Position numbers and translations under genes: made by a program. From an uncultured Flavobacteriaceae bacterium (GTDB lineage: Bacteria; Bacteroidota; Bacteroidia; Flavobacteriales; Flavobacteriaceae): a stretch of 64,000 nt of DNA. Positions 43,545 to 51,793 of this stretch are shown here, in pieces (positions within the stretch are counted from its first letter, which is position 1; each line of letters opens with the position of its first letter). The stretch covers positions 91,342 through 155,341 of the forward strand of contig CANNAC010000008.1 in NCBI GenBank assembly GCA_947502495.1, in the 5' to 3' direction. A model generated the notes under the pieces. It saw only the letters and a program-made list of their open reading frames with translations, was not told where the DNA came from and made no database searches.

Positions 43545-44522
43545 TTATTTATACATTACTTTTTTCACCGCTTTAACAACGTCGTCACTATTTGGTAACC
43601 ATTCTGCTAATAAAACTGGTGAATACGGTGCAGGAGTATCTGCGGTATTTATTTTTATAATTGGTGCATCTAAGTAATCAAAAGCTTGTGCTTGTACTTG
43701 GTATGTAATTTCTGTAGATACGTTTCCAAATGGCCACGCTTCTTCTAAAATAACCAATCTATTTGTTTTTTTAACCGACGTTAAAATAGTGTTCATATCT
43801 AAAGGTCTTACGGTACGTAAATCAATTACTTCGCAAGAAATTCCGTCTTTAGCTAATTCGTCTGCAGCTTTGTATGCATCTTTAATAATTTTACCAAAAG
43901 ATACAATCGTTACATCTGTTCCTTCTCTTTTTACTTCTGCAACTCCAATAGGAATTACATATTCTCCTTCTGGTACTTCTCCTTTATCCCCATACATTTG
44001 CTCACTTTCCATGAAAATAACTGGATCGTCATCACGAATAGCAGCTTTTAATAAACCTTTTGCATCATAAGGATTAGAAGGTACAATTACTTTTAAACCT
44101 GGAGTATTTGCAAACCAGCTTTCAAAAGCTTGTGAGTGTGTTGCTCCTAATTGTCCTGCAGATCCTGTTGGGCCACGAAAAACGATAGGACATTTAAATT
44201 GTCCGCCAGACATTTGTCTAATCTTAGCAGCATTATTTATAATTTGATCAATACCAACTAAAGCGAAATTAAAAGTCATAAACTCTACAATAGGTCTGTT
44301 TCCAGTCATGGTAGAACCAACAGCAATACCAGAAAAACCAAGTTCAGCAATTGGCGTATCAATTACACGCTTAGCACCAAATTCATCAAGCATTCCTTTA
44401 CTGGCTTTGTAAGCACCATTATATTCTGCTACTTCTTCTCCCATTAAGTAAATACTTTCATCTCTGCGCATTTCTTCGCTCATGGCTTCGCAAATAGCTT
44501 CTCTAAATTGTATAGTCTTCAT
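43545..44522 (-). CDS. pdhB: Pyruvate dehydrogenase E1 component, beta subunit
   Basis: 325 residues from the ATG at 44522; an in-frame upstream extension to 44642 is rejected because it is hydrophobic, unlike the family, and would begin with a non-E1 sequence. Family features: MKTIQFREAICEAMSEEMRRD, VAEYNGAYKASKGM, ELGFSGIAVGSTMTG, GGQFKCPIVFRGPTGSAG and HSQAFESWFANTPGLKV. It forms the thiamine-diphosphate E1 with an alpha subunit and feeds acetyl-CoA. The alpha subunit, E2 and E3 genes are not in this window. Upstream lies the palindrome 44682-44697, shared with etfB. Confidence 0.95.
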   Translation of the reverse strand: MKTIQFREAICEAMSEEMRRDESIYLMGEEVAEYNGAYKASKGMLDEFGAKRVIDTPIAELGFSGIAVGSTMTGNRPIVEFMTFNFALVGIDQIINNAAKIRQMSGGQFKCPIVFRGPTGSAGQLGATHSQAFESWFANTPGLKVIVPSNPYDAKGLLKAAIRDDDPVIFMESEQMYGDKGEVPEGEYVIPIGVAEVKREGTDVTIVSFGKIIKDAYKAADELAKDGISCEVIDLRTVRPLDMNTILTSVKKTNRLVILEEAWPFGNVSTEITYQVQAQAFDYLDAPIIKINTADTPAPYSPVLLAEWLPNSDDVVKAVKKVMYK

Positions 44523-44681
44523 TCGTGTTCTTGTTTTATATTCTGAAAAAATGAAATTTTTGAACCATATACTAGTATAAAAGATACGGTATGTATTACC
44601 AATTTCATGTACATCAATTATTAATAGCAACAAAAATAGCAATAAAAGAAAAACTTTCTTAGAAAGATTTGTTTAAAATTT

Positions 44682-44697
44682 ACTATGCACGCATAGT
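44682..44697. promoter_or_regulatory. Palindromic operator ACTATGCACGCATAGT, copy 3 (etfBA/pdhB)
   Basis: A perfect 7-base arm pair around AC. TAACTTCG (44719-44726), a -7-like box for etfB, follows 21 bases later. Matching sites lie at glpK (37717) and the WS/DGAT operon (32334). Confidence 0.65.
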
Positions 44698-44831
44698 AAA
44701 TAATCAAAATATTATAATTAACTTCGTAGCCTAGAAAATAAAGCCTAGAATTTTAACTCTTATAATGTCAAACGATATCGTTATAGTTCTAGCCTTTACA
44801 AAAAATACAATTTTAATTTAATTATATAATT

Positions 44832-45578
44832 ATGAAAATTTTAGTGTGTATCAGTCACGTTCCTGACACGACATCAAAAATTAATTTTACAGAAGGAGAT
44901 ACAAAATTTGACACCAATGGTGTACAATTTGTAATTAATCCGAATGATGAGTTTGGTTTAACTCGTGCCATGTGGTTTAAAGAAAAGCAAGGTGCTACTG
45001 TAACTGTTGTTAATGTTGGAGGTCCAGAAACAGAACCTACTTTACGTAAAGCTTTAGCCATTGGTGCAGATGAAGCCATTCGAGTAAATACCGAAGCTAC
45101 AGATGGTTTTGCAGTTGCAAAACAATTAACTAAAGTAATACAAGATGGAGGTTATGATTTAGTAATTGCTGGTCGTGAATCTATTGATTATAATGGTGGA
45201 ATGGTTCCAGGAATGATCGCCGGACTTACCAATGCTAATTTTGTAAATAACTGTATTAGTCTTGAAATAGAAGGTACAAACGCAACTGCTACCAGAGAAA
45301 TTGATGGCGGAAAAGAAACCGTTACTACGGCATTGCCATTAGTAATTGGAGGACAAAAAGGATTAGTAGAAGAAAGTGATTTACGTATTCCAAACATGAG
45401 AGGAATCATGATGGCTCGTAAAAAACCGTTACAAGTTGTTGAACCTGTTACTACAGAATCAGAAACTACATCTGTAAGTTTTGAAAAACCTGCTCCTAAA
45501 GGTGCAGTAACTCTTGTAGCTCCAGATAATTTAGACGAATTAGTAAGCCTACTTCACAACGAAGCTAAGGTGATTTAG
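44832..45578 (+). CDS. etfB: Electron transfer flavoprotein, beta subunit
   Basis: 248 residues. ETF-beta features: MKILVCISHVPDT, NPNDEFGLTRAMWFKEK, the AMP-binding region AIGADEAIRVNTEATDGFAVAKQL, VIAGRESIDYNGGMVPG, and RIPNMRGIMMARKKPLQVVE. It carries electrons from acyl-CoA dehydrogenases to the quinone pool, so it serves fatty-acid oxidation. It precedes etfA by about 105 bases, with a hairpin between. Its promoter carries the TATGCACGCATA operator, linking it to the lipid locus. Confidence 0.95.
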   Translation: MKILVCISHVPDTTSKINFTEGDTKFDTNGVQFVINPNDEFGLTRAMWFKEKQGATVTVVNVGGPETEPTLRKALAIGADEAIRVNTEATDGFAVAKQLTKVIQDGGYDLVIAGRESIDYNGGMVPGMIAGLTNANFVNNCISLEIEGTNATATREIDGGKETVTTALPLVIGGQKGLVEESDLRIPNMRGIMMARKKPLQVVEPVTTESETTSVSFEKPAPKGAVTLVAPDNLDELVSLLHNEAKVI

Positions 45579-45593
45579 TTGTAAATAAAATGA

Positions 45594-45666
45594 GCCCCAA
45601 TTTGATTTGGGATCTTTTTAAAGTTTACGAAATCATTAATGAGATTTCCACCTTCGTGGAAATAAA
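45594..45666 (+). promoter_or_regulatory. Two hairpins between etfB and etfA
   Basis: CCCAA-tttgat-TTGGG followed by a T-run (45594-45620) looks like a weak intrinsic terminator or attenuator. TTTCCAC (45645-45651)/GTGGAAA (45656-45662) is a TTTCCGC-type leader hairpin in which C-G has become A-T on both arms, a compensatory change relative to the copies at 49445 and 23405. Together they may set the etfA to etfB ratio. Confidence 0.45.
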
Positions 45667-45682
45667 AAACAAAGAATATATT

Positions 45683-46642
45683 ATGTCCGTTTTAGTATAT
45701 ACAGAATCAGAACAAGGAAAATTTAAAAAAGTAGCTTTAGAAGTTGCTTCTTACGCAAAAGCTGTTGCCAACCAATTAGGTACAACAGTAACCGCGGTAA
45801 CTATTAATACTAGTGATTCTAGTGCCTTAGGAAACTATGGTGTTGACAAAGTATTAAACGTTACTAACCCAGCATTAGACGCTTTTAATGCAAATGCATA
45901 TGCCGATGTGATAAAGCAAGCTGCTGAAAAAGAAGGAGCAAAAGTAGTTATTGTAAGCTCTAGTGCAGACAGTAAATATTTAGCGCCATTATTAGCCGTT
46001 GGTTTACACGCTGGATTTGCTTCCAATGTGATTGAAGCACCTTCAAGTACTTCTCCATTTACGGTAAAACGTACTGCTTTCACAAATAAAGCATTCAACA
46101 TAACAACCATTAATACCGATGTAAAATTGGTTGCTGTATCTAATAATTCTTTCGGATTAGTAGAAAATACAGGAAGCGCTTCCGCGGAAGACTTTGCTCC
46201 TGCTATTCCAGATTTTGCAGTAAATGTGCAATCGGTAGATAAAGCAAGTGATAAAGTAAGTATTGCAGATGCCGAAATAGTAGTTTCTGCTGGTCGTGGA
46301 TTAAAAGGTCCTGAAAACTGGGGAATGATTGAAGAGTTAGCCGATGTACTTGGTGCAGCTACAGCTTGTTCTAAACCAGTTAGTGACTTAGGTTGGAGAC
46401 CACATAGTGAACACGTAGGACAAACAGGAAAACCTGTAGCGTCTAACTTATACATTGCTATTGGTATTTCTGGAGCAATACAACACTTGGCTGGAATTAA
46501 TGCAAGTAAAGTAAAAGTAGTAATTAACACAGATCCCGAAGCACCTTTCTTTAAAGCTGCAGACTACGGTGTTGTTGGTGATGCTTTTGAAGTAGTTCCT
46601 GCTTTAATCGAAAAATTAAAAGCCTTTAAGGCGCAACAATAA
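45683..46642 (+). CDS. etfA: Electron transfer flavoprotein, alpha subunit
   Basis: 319 residues from the ATG at 45683, giving MSVLVYTESEQGKFKKVALE; a frame open to 45590 upstream lacks family similarity and would cross the leader hairpins. It shows the FAD-binding C-terminal signature VVSAGRGLKGPENWGMIEELADVLG, SRPVSD-equivalent CSKPVSDLGWRPHSEHVGQTG, and YIAIGISGAIQHLAGI. It forms the flavoprotein heterodimer with etfB. Confidence 0.95.
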   Translation: MSVLVYTESEQGKFKKVALEVASYAKAVANQLGTTVTAVTINTSDSSALGNYGVDKVLNVTNPALDAFNANAYADVIKQAAEKEGAKVVIVSSSADSKYLAPLLAVGLHAGFASNVIEAPSSTSPFTVKRTAFTNKAFNITTINTDVKLVAVSNNSFGLVENTGSASAEDFAPAIPDFAVNVQSVDKASDKVSIADAEIVVSAGRGLKGPENWGMIEELADVLGAATACSKPVSDLGWRPHSEHVGQTGKPVASNLYIAIGISGAIQHLAGINASKVKVVINTDPEAPFFKAADYGVVGDAFEVVPALIEKLKAFKAQQ

Positions 46643-46838
46643 ATATTTTTTTTATAAATTGTAGCAGAACTCTTTTTATTTTTTTTGCATTTAAGCGAAA
46701 ATTAGGTATTTTTAATTTAAATAAAATCTTTTTTAAATTGCATAGCATCGCTACGGAAAGAAAAAAGGTGAATTTTAAGTTTAAAAGAACCATTTTTTAG
46801 CAAATGAAAAAAGTTTAAAAGCGTTCACTAATAAAAAG

Positions 46839-46880
46839 GACTGTTTAAATTTTGTTTTGTCCTAATTTAAACAGTCTTTT
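46839..46880 (+). terminator. Intrinsic terminator after etfA
   Basis: GACTGTTTAAATT (46839-46851) and AATTTAAACAGTC (46864-46876) pair and are followed by TTTT. The rest of 46643-46892 is AT-rich without other features. Confidence 0.7.
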
Positions 46881-46892
46881 GCGTTTTATATT

Positions 46893-47507
46893 ATGAGCTT
46901 AGTCAAGTTAAACATAAAAGGTATTTCGTATAGCCAAACTCAAAATGGCGCTTATGCCTTGATTTTAAATGAAGTGGATGGAGACAGAAAACTCCCAATA
47001 GTTATTGGTGCTTTCGAGGCCCAGTCTATTGCTATTGCTTTAGAAAAGGAAATTCGTCCACCAAGACCACTCACACACGATTTATTCAAAAATTTTGCAG
47101 ATCGATTTGATATTGTTGTAAAACAAGTAATCATTCATAAACTAGTAGATGGCGTTTTCTATTCTAGTTTAATTTGTGAACGCGATAAAATTGAAGAAAT
47201 TATTGACGCCAGAACAAGTGATGCGATTGCATTAGCTCTACGTTTTCAAGCACCTATTTTTACGTACAAAAACATTTTGGACAAGGCCGGAATTTATTTA
47301 AAAGTAAATCCGGAAAAAGAAGAAGATATTCTAGGAGAAGATATTCTTGTAGATGCTTTAGTTGCTGAAGAATTAGAAACGGAATCGCCTAGCGAAACCT
47401 TTGCTAGTAAAACCATTGAAGATCTACACAACATGTTAGACGAAGCAGTTGCTAATGAAGACTATGAAAAAGCAGCGCACATAAGAGATGAAATCTCTAA
47501 AAGATAA
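46893..47507 (+). CDS. Bifunctional nuclease (DUF151) family protein with UVR motif
   Basis: 204 residues. Residues about 1-130 are a bifunctional nuclease/DUF151 domain: KGISYSQTQNGAYALILNE, RKLPIVIGAFEAQSIAIALE, RPLTHDLFKNFADRFDI, and DARTSDAIALALRFQAPIF. The C-terminus (about 172-204) is a UvrB/UvrC-type motif (LHNMLDEAVANEDYEKAAHIRDEI). Plant relatives degrade DNA and RNA and act in defence; bacterial function is unclear. It is 104 bases ahead of the nucleoside transporter gene, so breakdown and uptake of nucleic acids could be related. Confidence 0.9.
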   Translation: MSLVKLNIKGISYSQTQNGAYALILNEVDGDRKLPIVIGAFEAQSIAIALEKEIRPPRPLTHDLFKNFADRFDIVVKQVIIHKLVDGVFYSSLICERDKIEEIIDARTSDAIALALRFQAPIFTYKNILDKAGIYLKVNPEKEEDILGEDILVDALVAEELETESPSETFASKTIEDLHNMLDEAVANEDYEKAAHIRDEISKR

Positions 47508-47610
47508 CTAAACACCACCACATGAAACGAGCTTGCTAAAAAGTTTTTCCTCCAAGAGAACAATTAATAGCGAACAGCATGTGACGAATAAAAACAATAA
47601 ATATAAACAC

Positions 47611-49278
47611 ATGAAAAATTTTGTATTAGCTATTGTAGCTATTTTTTTTGGATTTTCTACAAGTATCGCACAAGACCTAGAAAAAAAATGGATAGCAAAT
47701 AACCAAAATAATAGTTTTGAAACCTTAGAACTAATCGAAGGTGAATTTAATACAGCAAATGCTTCCGGAGATTATATACACCAAAACAACTTATTGGTTT
47801 TTTACTACAACCAACCAAACGACACCATAAGACGTTACAAAATTAAGGAGCATACCGATTCTACTTTAGTGTTTTCTGAAAGAAACACGGACTTTCATTT
47901 TACAGCAGTAAACGAAGAAGTACCGATGCCAATAGAAAACAACGTCGAACCAACAGACACCATTATAGAAAGTCGAGGCTTTTCTATGCAAAGTTTATGG
48001 CGAGGTGCACTAGGAATGATTTCTCTTTTAGTACTAGCATTTCTTTTTAGTAATAACAAGAAAGCAATAAACTGGAAAACGGTTGGACTTGGCTTGGTAT
48101 TTCAACTTATAATAGCTGTTGGGGTTTTAAAAGTTCCTTTTGTTCAAAGTATATTTGAATGGATTGGTGGTCTATTTGTAAGTGTACTAGATTTCACAAG
48201 AGCAGGAAGTAAATTCCTATTTGATGGTTTAGTAGTAGATATGGATACCTTTGGATTCATTTTCGCATTTCAAGTATTACCAACGATTATATTCTTTTCA
48301 GCATTAACATCGCTCCTATTTTATTTAGGAATTATTCAAAAAGTAGTGAAGTTTTTTGGTATCGTTTTATCTAAAGTCTTAAAGATTTCAGGTGCGGAAA
48401 GTTTAAGTGTTGCCGGAAATATTTTTCTTGGACAAACAGAAGCTCCTTTATTAATTAAGGCGTATTTAGAGAAAATGAACAAATCGGAAATACTCCTAGT
48501 TATGATCGGTGGTATGGCAACAGTTGCTGGTGCGGTACTTGCAGCATACATTGGTTTTCTTGGTGGTGACGATCCGGTTTTAAGATTACAATTTGCAAAA
48601 CATTTACTAGCAGCTTCTGTAATGGCAGCTCCTGGTGCTATTGTCGTTTCTAAAATATTATATCCGCAAACCGAAGAAATAAATACCGATGTAAGTGTTT
48701 CTTCCGAAAAAATTGGTTCTAACATTTTAGATGCCATAGCTAATGGTACCACCGAAGGATTAAAACTAGCAGTAAATGTTGGTGCCATGCTTTTAGTATT
48801 TGTAGCTTTTATAGCCATGGTAAATGGTATTCTTGGTTGGGTTGGAGATATTACAACCATAAACGCATGGATCGCTTCCAACACAGCATATCAAAGTTTA
48901 TCCTTAGAACTTATTCTGGGTTATATATTTGCACCATTAATGTGGTTAATAGGTGTCGCTACCGTAGATATGACTTTAATGGGACAGCTTTTAGGTATCA
49001 AATTAGCAGCAAGTGAATTTGTTGGATACATACAATTAGTAGACTTAAAAGATGTAGCAAGCGCAACACATTTAACCTATAACAAGTCTATTATCATGGC
49101 AACTTATATGTTATGTGGTTTTGCAAACTTTGCTTCCATCGGAATTCAAATTGGAGGTATTGGATCTATTGCTCCAGGACAACGTAAAACATTATCCGAA
49201 TTAGGTATAAAAGCCTTAATTGGAGGTACTATTGCATCGCTTATGTCTGCAACCATTGCAGGTATGATAATAGGCTAG
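47611..49278 (+). CDS. Concentrative nucleoside transporter with exported N-terminal domain
   Basis: 555 residues from the ATG at 47611, which gives a signal peptide (MKNFVLAIVAIFFGFSTSIAQ); an open frame to 47533 begins with TTG and is rejected. About 85 lipocalin-like residues follow (KKWIANNQNNSFETLELIEGEF, IHQNNLLVFYY). From about 130 it is a CNT transporter: SLWRGALGMISLLVLAFLFS, GLFVSVLDFTRAGSKFLF, QTEAPLLIKAYLEKMNKSE, and GTTEGLKLAVNVGAMLLVF. It imports nucleosides with Na+ or H+. The extra periplasmic domain is unusual for the family and may gate or bind the substrate. Confidence 0.9.
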   Translation: MKNFVLAIVAIFFGFSTSIAQDLEKKWIANNQNNSFETLELIEGEFNTANASGDYIHQNNLLVFYYNQPNDTIRRYKIKEHTDSTLVFSERNTDFHFTAVNEEVPMPIENNVEPTDTIIESRGFSMQSLWRGALGMISLLVLAFLFSNNKKAINWKTVGLGLVFQLIIAVGVLKVPFVQSIFEWIGGLFVSVLDFTRAGSKFLFDGLVVDMDTFGFIFAFQVLPTIIFFSALTSLLFYLGIIQKVVKFFGIVLSKVLKISGAESLSVAGNIFLGQTEAPLLIKAYLEKMNKSEILLVMIGGMATVAGAVLAAYIGFLGGDDPVLRLQFAKHLLAASVMAAPGAIVVSKILYPQTEEINTDVSVSSEKIGSNILDAIANGTTEGLKLAVNVGAMLLVFVAFIAMVNGILGWVGDITTINAWIASNTAYQSLSLELILGYIFAPLMWLIGVATVDMTLMGQLLGIKLAASEFVGYIQLVDLKDVASATHLTYNKSIIMATYMLCGFANFASIGIQIGGIGSIAPGQRKTLSELGIKALIGGTIASLMSATIAGMIIG

Positions 49279-49350
49279 TGTCGAATTGCCACAGCTAAAT
49301 TATTAATAACGGTTCGAGAAAATCGTTAATAACTTTATAATATAAATAAG

Positions 49351-49380
49351 AGCTTCAATTCATTAGATTTGAAGCTTTTC
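49351..49380 (+). terminator. Intrinsic terminator after the nucleoside transporter
   Basis: AGCTTCAA (49351-49358) and TTGAAGCT (49369-49376) with TTTT following. Confidence 0.6.
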
Positions 49381-49395
49381 TTTATTTTAGCTTTT

Positions 49396-49462
49396 AGTGT
49401 CATGCTGAATTTATTTCAGCACCTTTCGTATAATTAAAAAGAGATTTCCGCTTTCGCGGAAA
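49396..49462 (+). repeat. Two short interspersed palindromes before thyA
   Basis: TGTCATGCTGAATTTATTTCAGCACC (about 49398-49423) contains GCTGAA/TTCAGC and resembles an interspersed repeat common in Flavobacteriaceae. TTTCCGC-TTTC-GCGGAAA (49445-49462) is the perfect member of a hairpin family also present at 23405 (ppa) and 45645 (etfA); here it ends 6 bases before the thyA ATG and may affect translation. Confidence 0.55.
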
Positions 49463-49468
49463 GTAAAC

Positions 49469-50293
49469 ATGAAACAATATTTAGATCTAGTACAACACGT
49501 TTTAGATAACGGAAACGAAAAAGGAGATAGAACAGGAACCGGAACAAAAAGTGTATTTGGTCACCAAATGCGTTTTGATTTGAGCGAAGGTTTTCCAATG
49601 GTTACTACTAAAAAACTGCACTTAAAATCTATAATCTACGAATTACTTTGGTTTTTAAAAGGCGATACCAATATTAATTACCTTACCGAAAATGGTGTAA
49701 AAATATGGAATAGTTGGGCAGACGAAAATGGCGACTTAGGTCCTGTTTATGGGCACCAATGGCGTAACTGGAATGATGATGAAATCGATCAAATAAAAGA
49801 AGTTATTCAGGCTTTAAAGACAAATCCAAATAGTAGAAGAATGTTAGTTTCTGCCTGGAACCCTTCAGTTTTACCAGATAATTCTAAAACCTTTAGTGAA
49901 AACGTTGCCGATGGTAAAGCTGCGCTTCCTCCTTGTCACGCTTTCTTTCAGTTTTATGTAGCAGATGGTAAATTATCTTGTCAACTATACCAACGTAGTG
50001 CAGATATCTTCTTAGGCGTTCCATTTAACATTGCATCATATGCATTATTCACTATGATGATGGCGCAAGTTTGTGGTTACCAAGCAGGAGATTTTATTCA
50101 CACTTTTGGTGATGCACATATTTATAGCAACCATATCGAGCAATTAGAATTACAATTATCTCGCGAAACTAGAACGCTTCCTAAAATGAAAATCAATCCA
50201 GATGTAAAAGATATTTTTGACTTTACTTTTGATGACTTCACTCTGGAAGATTATAATCCACATCCACATATTAAAGGTGCAGTTGCTATTTAA
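49469..50293 (+). CDS. thyA: Thymidylate synthase
   Basis: 274 residues. Makes dTMP from dUMP with methylene-tetrahydrofolate. It shows [18 protein letters not shown], the [11 protein letters not shown] segment, [11 protein letters not shown], the nucleophile C156 in [30 protein letters not shown] and DVHIYSNH-equivalent [11 protein letters not shown]. Its product dihydrofolate is recycled by the DHFR-fusion gene 1.5 kb downstream on the same strand. The leader carries a palindrome at 49445-49462. Confidence 0.97.
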   Translation: MKQYLDLVQHVLDNGNEKGDRTGTGTKSVFGHQMRFDLSEGFPMVTTKKLHLKSIIYELLWFLKGDTNINYLTENGVKIWNSWADENGDLGPVYGHQWRNWNDDEIDQIKEVIQALKTNPNSRRMLVSAWNPSVLPDNSKTFSENVADGKAALPPCHAFFQFYVADGKLSCQLYQRSADIFLGVPFNIASYALFTMMMAQVCGYQAGDFIHTFGDAHIYSNHIEQLELQLSRETRTLPKMKINPDVKDIFDFTFDDFTLEDYNPHPHIKGAVAI

Positions 50294-50309
50294 TTTTTAA
50301 AAGCCCCAA

Positions 50310-51161
50310 ATGAAATACTTATACCTTTTTGTATGCTTATGGTGTACCACATTTTCGTTTTCGCAAGACAATCCTACAAAGAAGGAGGAAGTCACAGAAG
50401 CATCTAAAGAAGCCCCATTTCAAGTAATTGAAAATGTACCCATTTACTCAGGTTGTGATGAAAACATGGGAAACCTAGCACTTAAACAATGTATGAGTTC
50501 TAAAATGACTACTTTGGTTAATAAAAACTTTAACACAAAACTAGCACAATCCCTTAATCTTTCTCCTGGTAAACATAGAATTAGTGTACAGTTCAAAGTA
50601 GACACAAAAGGTAATGTAATTGATGTTAGAGCAAGAGCGCCACATCCAACACTAGAAAAAGAAGCCATTCGGGTAACCAAATTAATACCCCAACTAGATA
50701 AACCAGGTTATCAAAAAGGAAAACCGGTTATTGTACCTTATGGGTTTCCAATAAGTTTTATAGTAGATGATGGGCCTAAAGTTTCCACTACTTCTTCCTC
50801 AGAAGAAAAAACAAATAAAGTAGATAGCTATCCCGTATACAGAAGTTGTAGTGAAAAGCTAGATTATCAAGGCACAAAAAGTTGTACTACAGAAAAAATA
50901 GTAGATTTTATTAAACTGGGATTTAATTATGAATTAGCAGACAAATTATTTCCGCTTGACGAGTCTACACAGTTTTTAGTAGAATTTACAATAGATGAAA
51001 AAGGGAAGACCAAAAACATTACAGCTAAAGCGCATAAAAAAGAAATTGCTGCCGAAGCGATTAAACTTTTAAAACGACTTCCTAAAATGAAAAAACCGGG
51101 GTATTTAAATGGCGAACCTGTTGCAGTTCCATTCCGGATTTTAATGACTATTTATTTTTAA
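50310..51161 (+). CDS. Exported protein with two tandem TonB-C-like domains
   Basis: 283 residues with a signal peptide (ends FSFSQ). The mature part has two similar halves: PIYSGCDENMGNLALKQCMSSKM...RISVQFKVDTKGNVIDVRARAPHPTLEKEA and PVYRSCSEKLDYQGTKSCTTEKI...FLVEFTIDEKGKTKNITAKAH. Each half resembles the C-terminal domain of Bacteroidota TonB proteins (DxxGxV, P-x-LDKPGYQKGKPV), but there is no N-terminal membrane anchor and proline-rich spacer. Each half has two cysteines that may pair. It follows thyA after 17 bases. Function unknown. Confidence 0.7.
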   Translation: MKYLYLFVCLWCTTFSFSQDNPTKKEEVTEASKEAPFQVIENVPIYSGCDENMGNLALKQCMSSKMTTLVNKNFNTKLAQSLNLSPGKHRISVQFKVDTKGNVIDVRARAPHPTLEKEAIRVTKLIPQLDKPGYQKGKPVIVPYGFPISFIVDDGPKVSTTSSSEEKTNKVDSYPVYRSCSEKLDYQGTKSCTTEKIVDFIKLGFNYELADKLFPLDESTQFLVEFTIDEKGKTKNITAKAHKKEIAAEAIKLLKRLPKMKKPGYLNGEPVAVPFRILMTIYF

Positions 51162-51190
51162 TAGCTTCCATTTTTCTAAAAAACAGAAAA

Positions 51191-51227
51191 CAAAAAAAGG
51201 TGTATTCCTACTAAGAATACACCTTTT
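51191..51227. terminator. Bidirectional intrinsic terminator
   Basis: GGTGTATTC (51199-51207) and GAATACACC (51215-51223), flanked by A- and T-runs, between two convergent genes. Confidence 0.8.
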
Positions 51228-51246
51228 ATGTTTTACTGTACATGGA

Positions 51247-51543
51247 TTACAAATTTATCACACTATTGTCTGATGCAGCAAACTCATTCCAAACAAAAGC
51301 ATCTGCTTGTTCCTCGTTTTGCCATTGTCCGTCAACAACATATTTAAATTCATAAGAACTACCACTTTCTAAGTTTACTGTTCCTTTAAATGTTCCGTTT
51401 TTTAATTTTTGTAAAGGTTCTGCTTTTGCATCCCAATTGTTCCAATTTCCTACCACTAAAACTTCATTTGCTTCTTTAGCAGGAACTGTAAATGTTACTT
51501 TACAAACTGGCTTACTTTTTAAAAATTGTTTCTTAATTGCCAT
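51247..51543 (-). CDS. Small CBM48/AMPK-beta-like glycogen-binding protein
   Basis: 98 residues. The pattern KVTFTVPAKEANEVLVVGNWNNWDAKAEPLQKLKNGTFKGTVNL...YEFKYVVDGQWQ is the CBM48 or AMPK-beta early-set domain that binds alpha-glucans; the Trp residues in WNNWD and WQNEEQAD would form the sugar-binding face. It stands alone as a single domain without a catalytic partner. It could bind glycogen or act as a scaffold. Transcribed alone, with AT-rich upstream DNA up to the next gene (51544-51793) in which I see no other feature. Confidence 0.8.
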   Translation of the reverse strand: MAIKKQFLKSKPVCKVTFTVPAKEANEVLVVGNWNNWDAKAEPLQKLKNGTFKGTVNLESGSSYEFKYVVDGQWQNEEQADAFVWNEFAASDNSVINL

Positions 51544-51793
51544 AATATTATTGTTTTAACTACTTCAAAATTAAATAAGAAAGTTAGAGGTATCAAAAAA
51601 ATAAATAAGTAATTTTGAATTATTATTCTATTACTAAAAATCATTCTTTAAAAATATTTATTTCCTATAAAATTAACTCGTATTTAAAGAAATCAATAAT
51701 TAGTAAGTCGATATAAAATACTGAAAATCAAACGAAAACGGTTGCGAAAACCTAAAAATAATTAAGTAAATTTACTTTATAAACGTAAGAAAT

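Noticed and set aside
44523..44642. N-terminal extension of pdhB
   Set aside because: The extra 40 residues are hydrophobic, without similarity to E1 beta subunits; the ATG at 44522 gives the family start.
45835..46530. 231-codon minus-strand frame opposite etfA
   Set aside because: Shadow of a well-recognised ETF alpha gene; no own motif or promoter.
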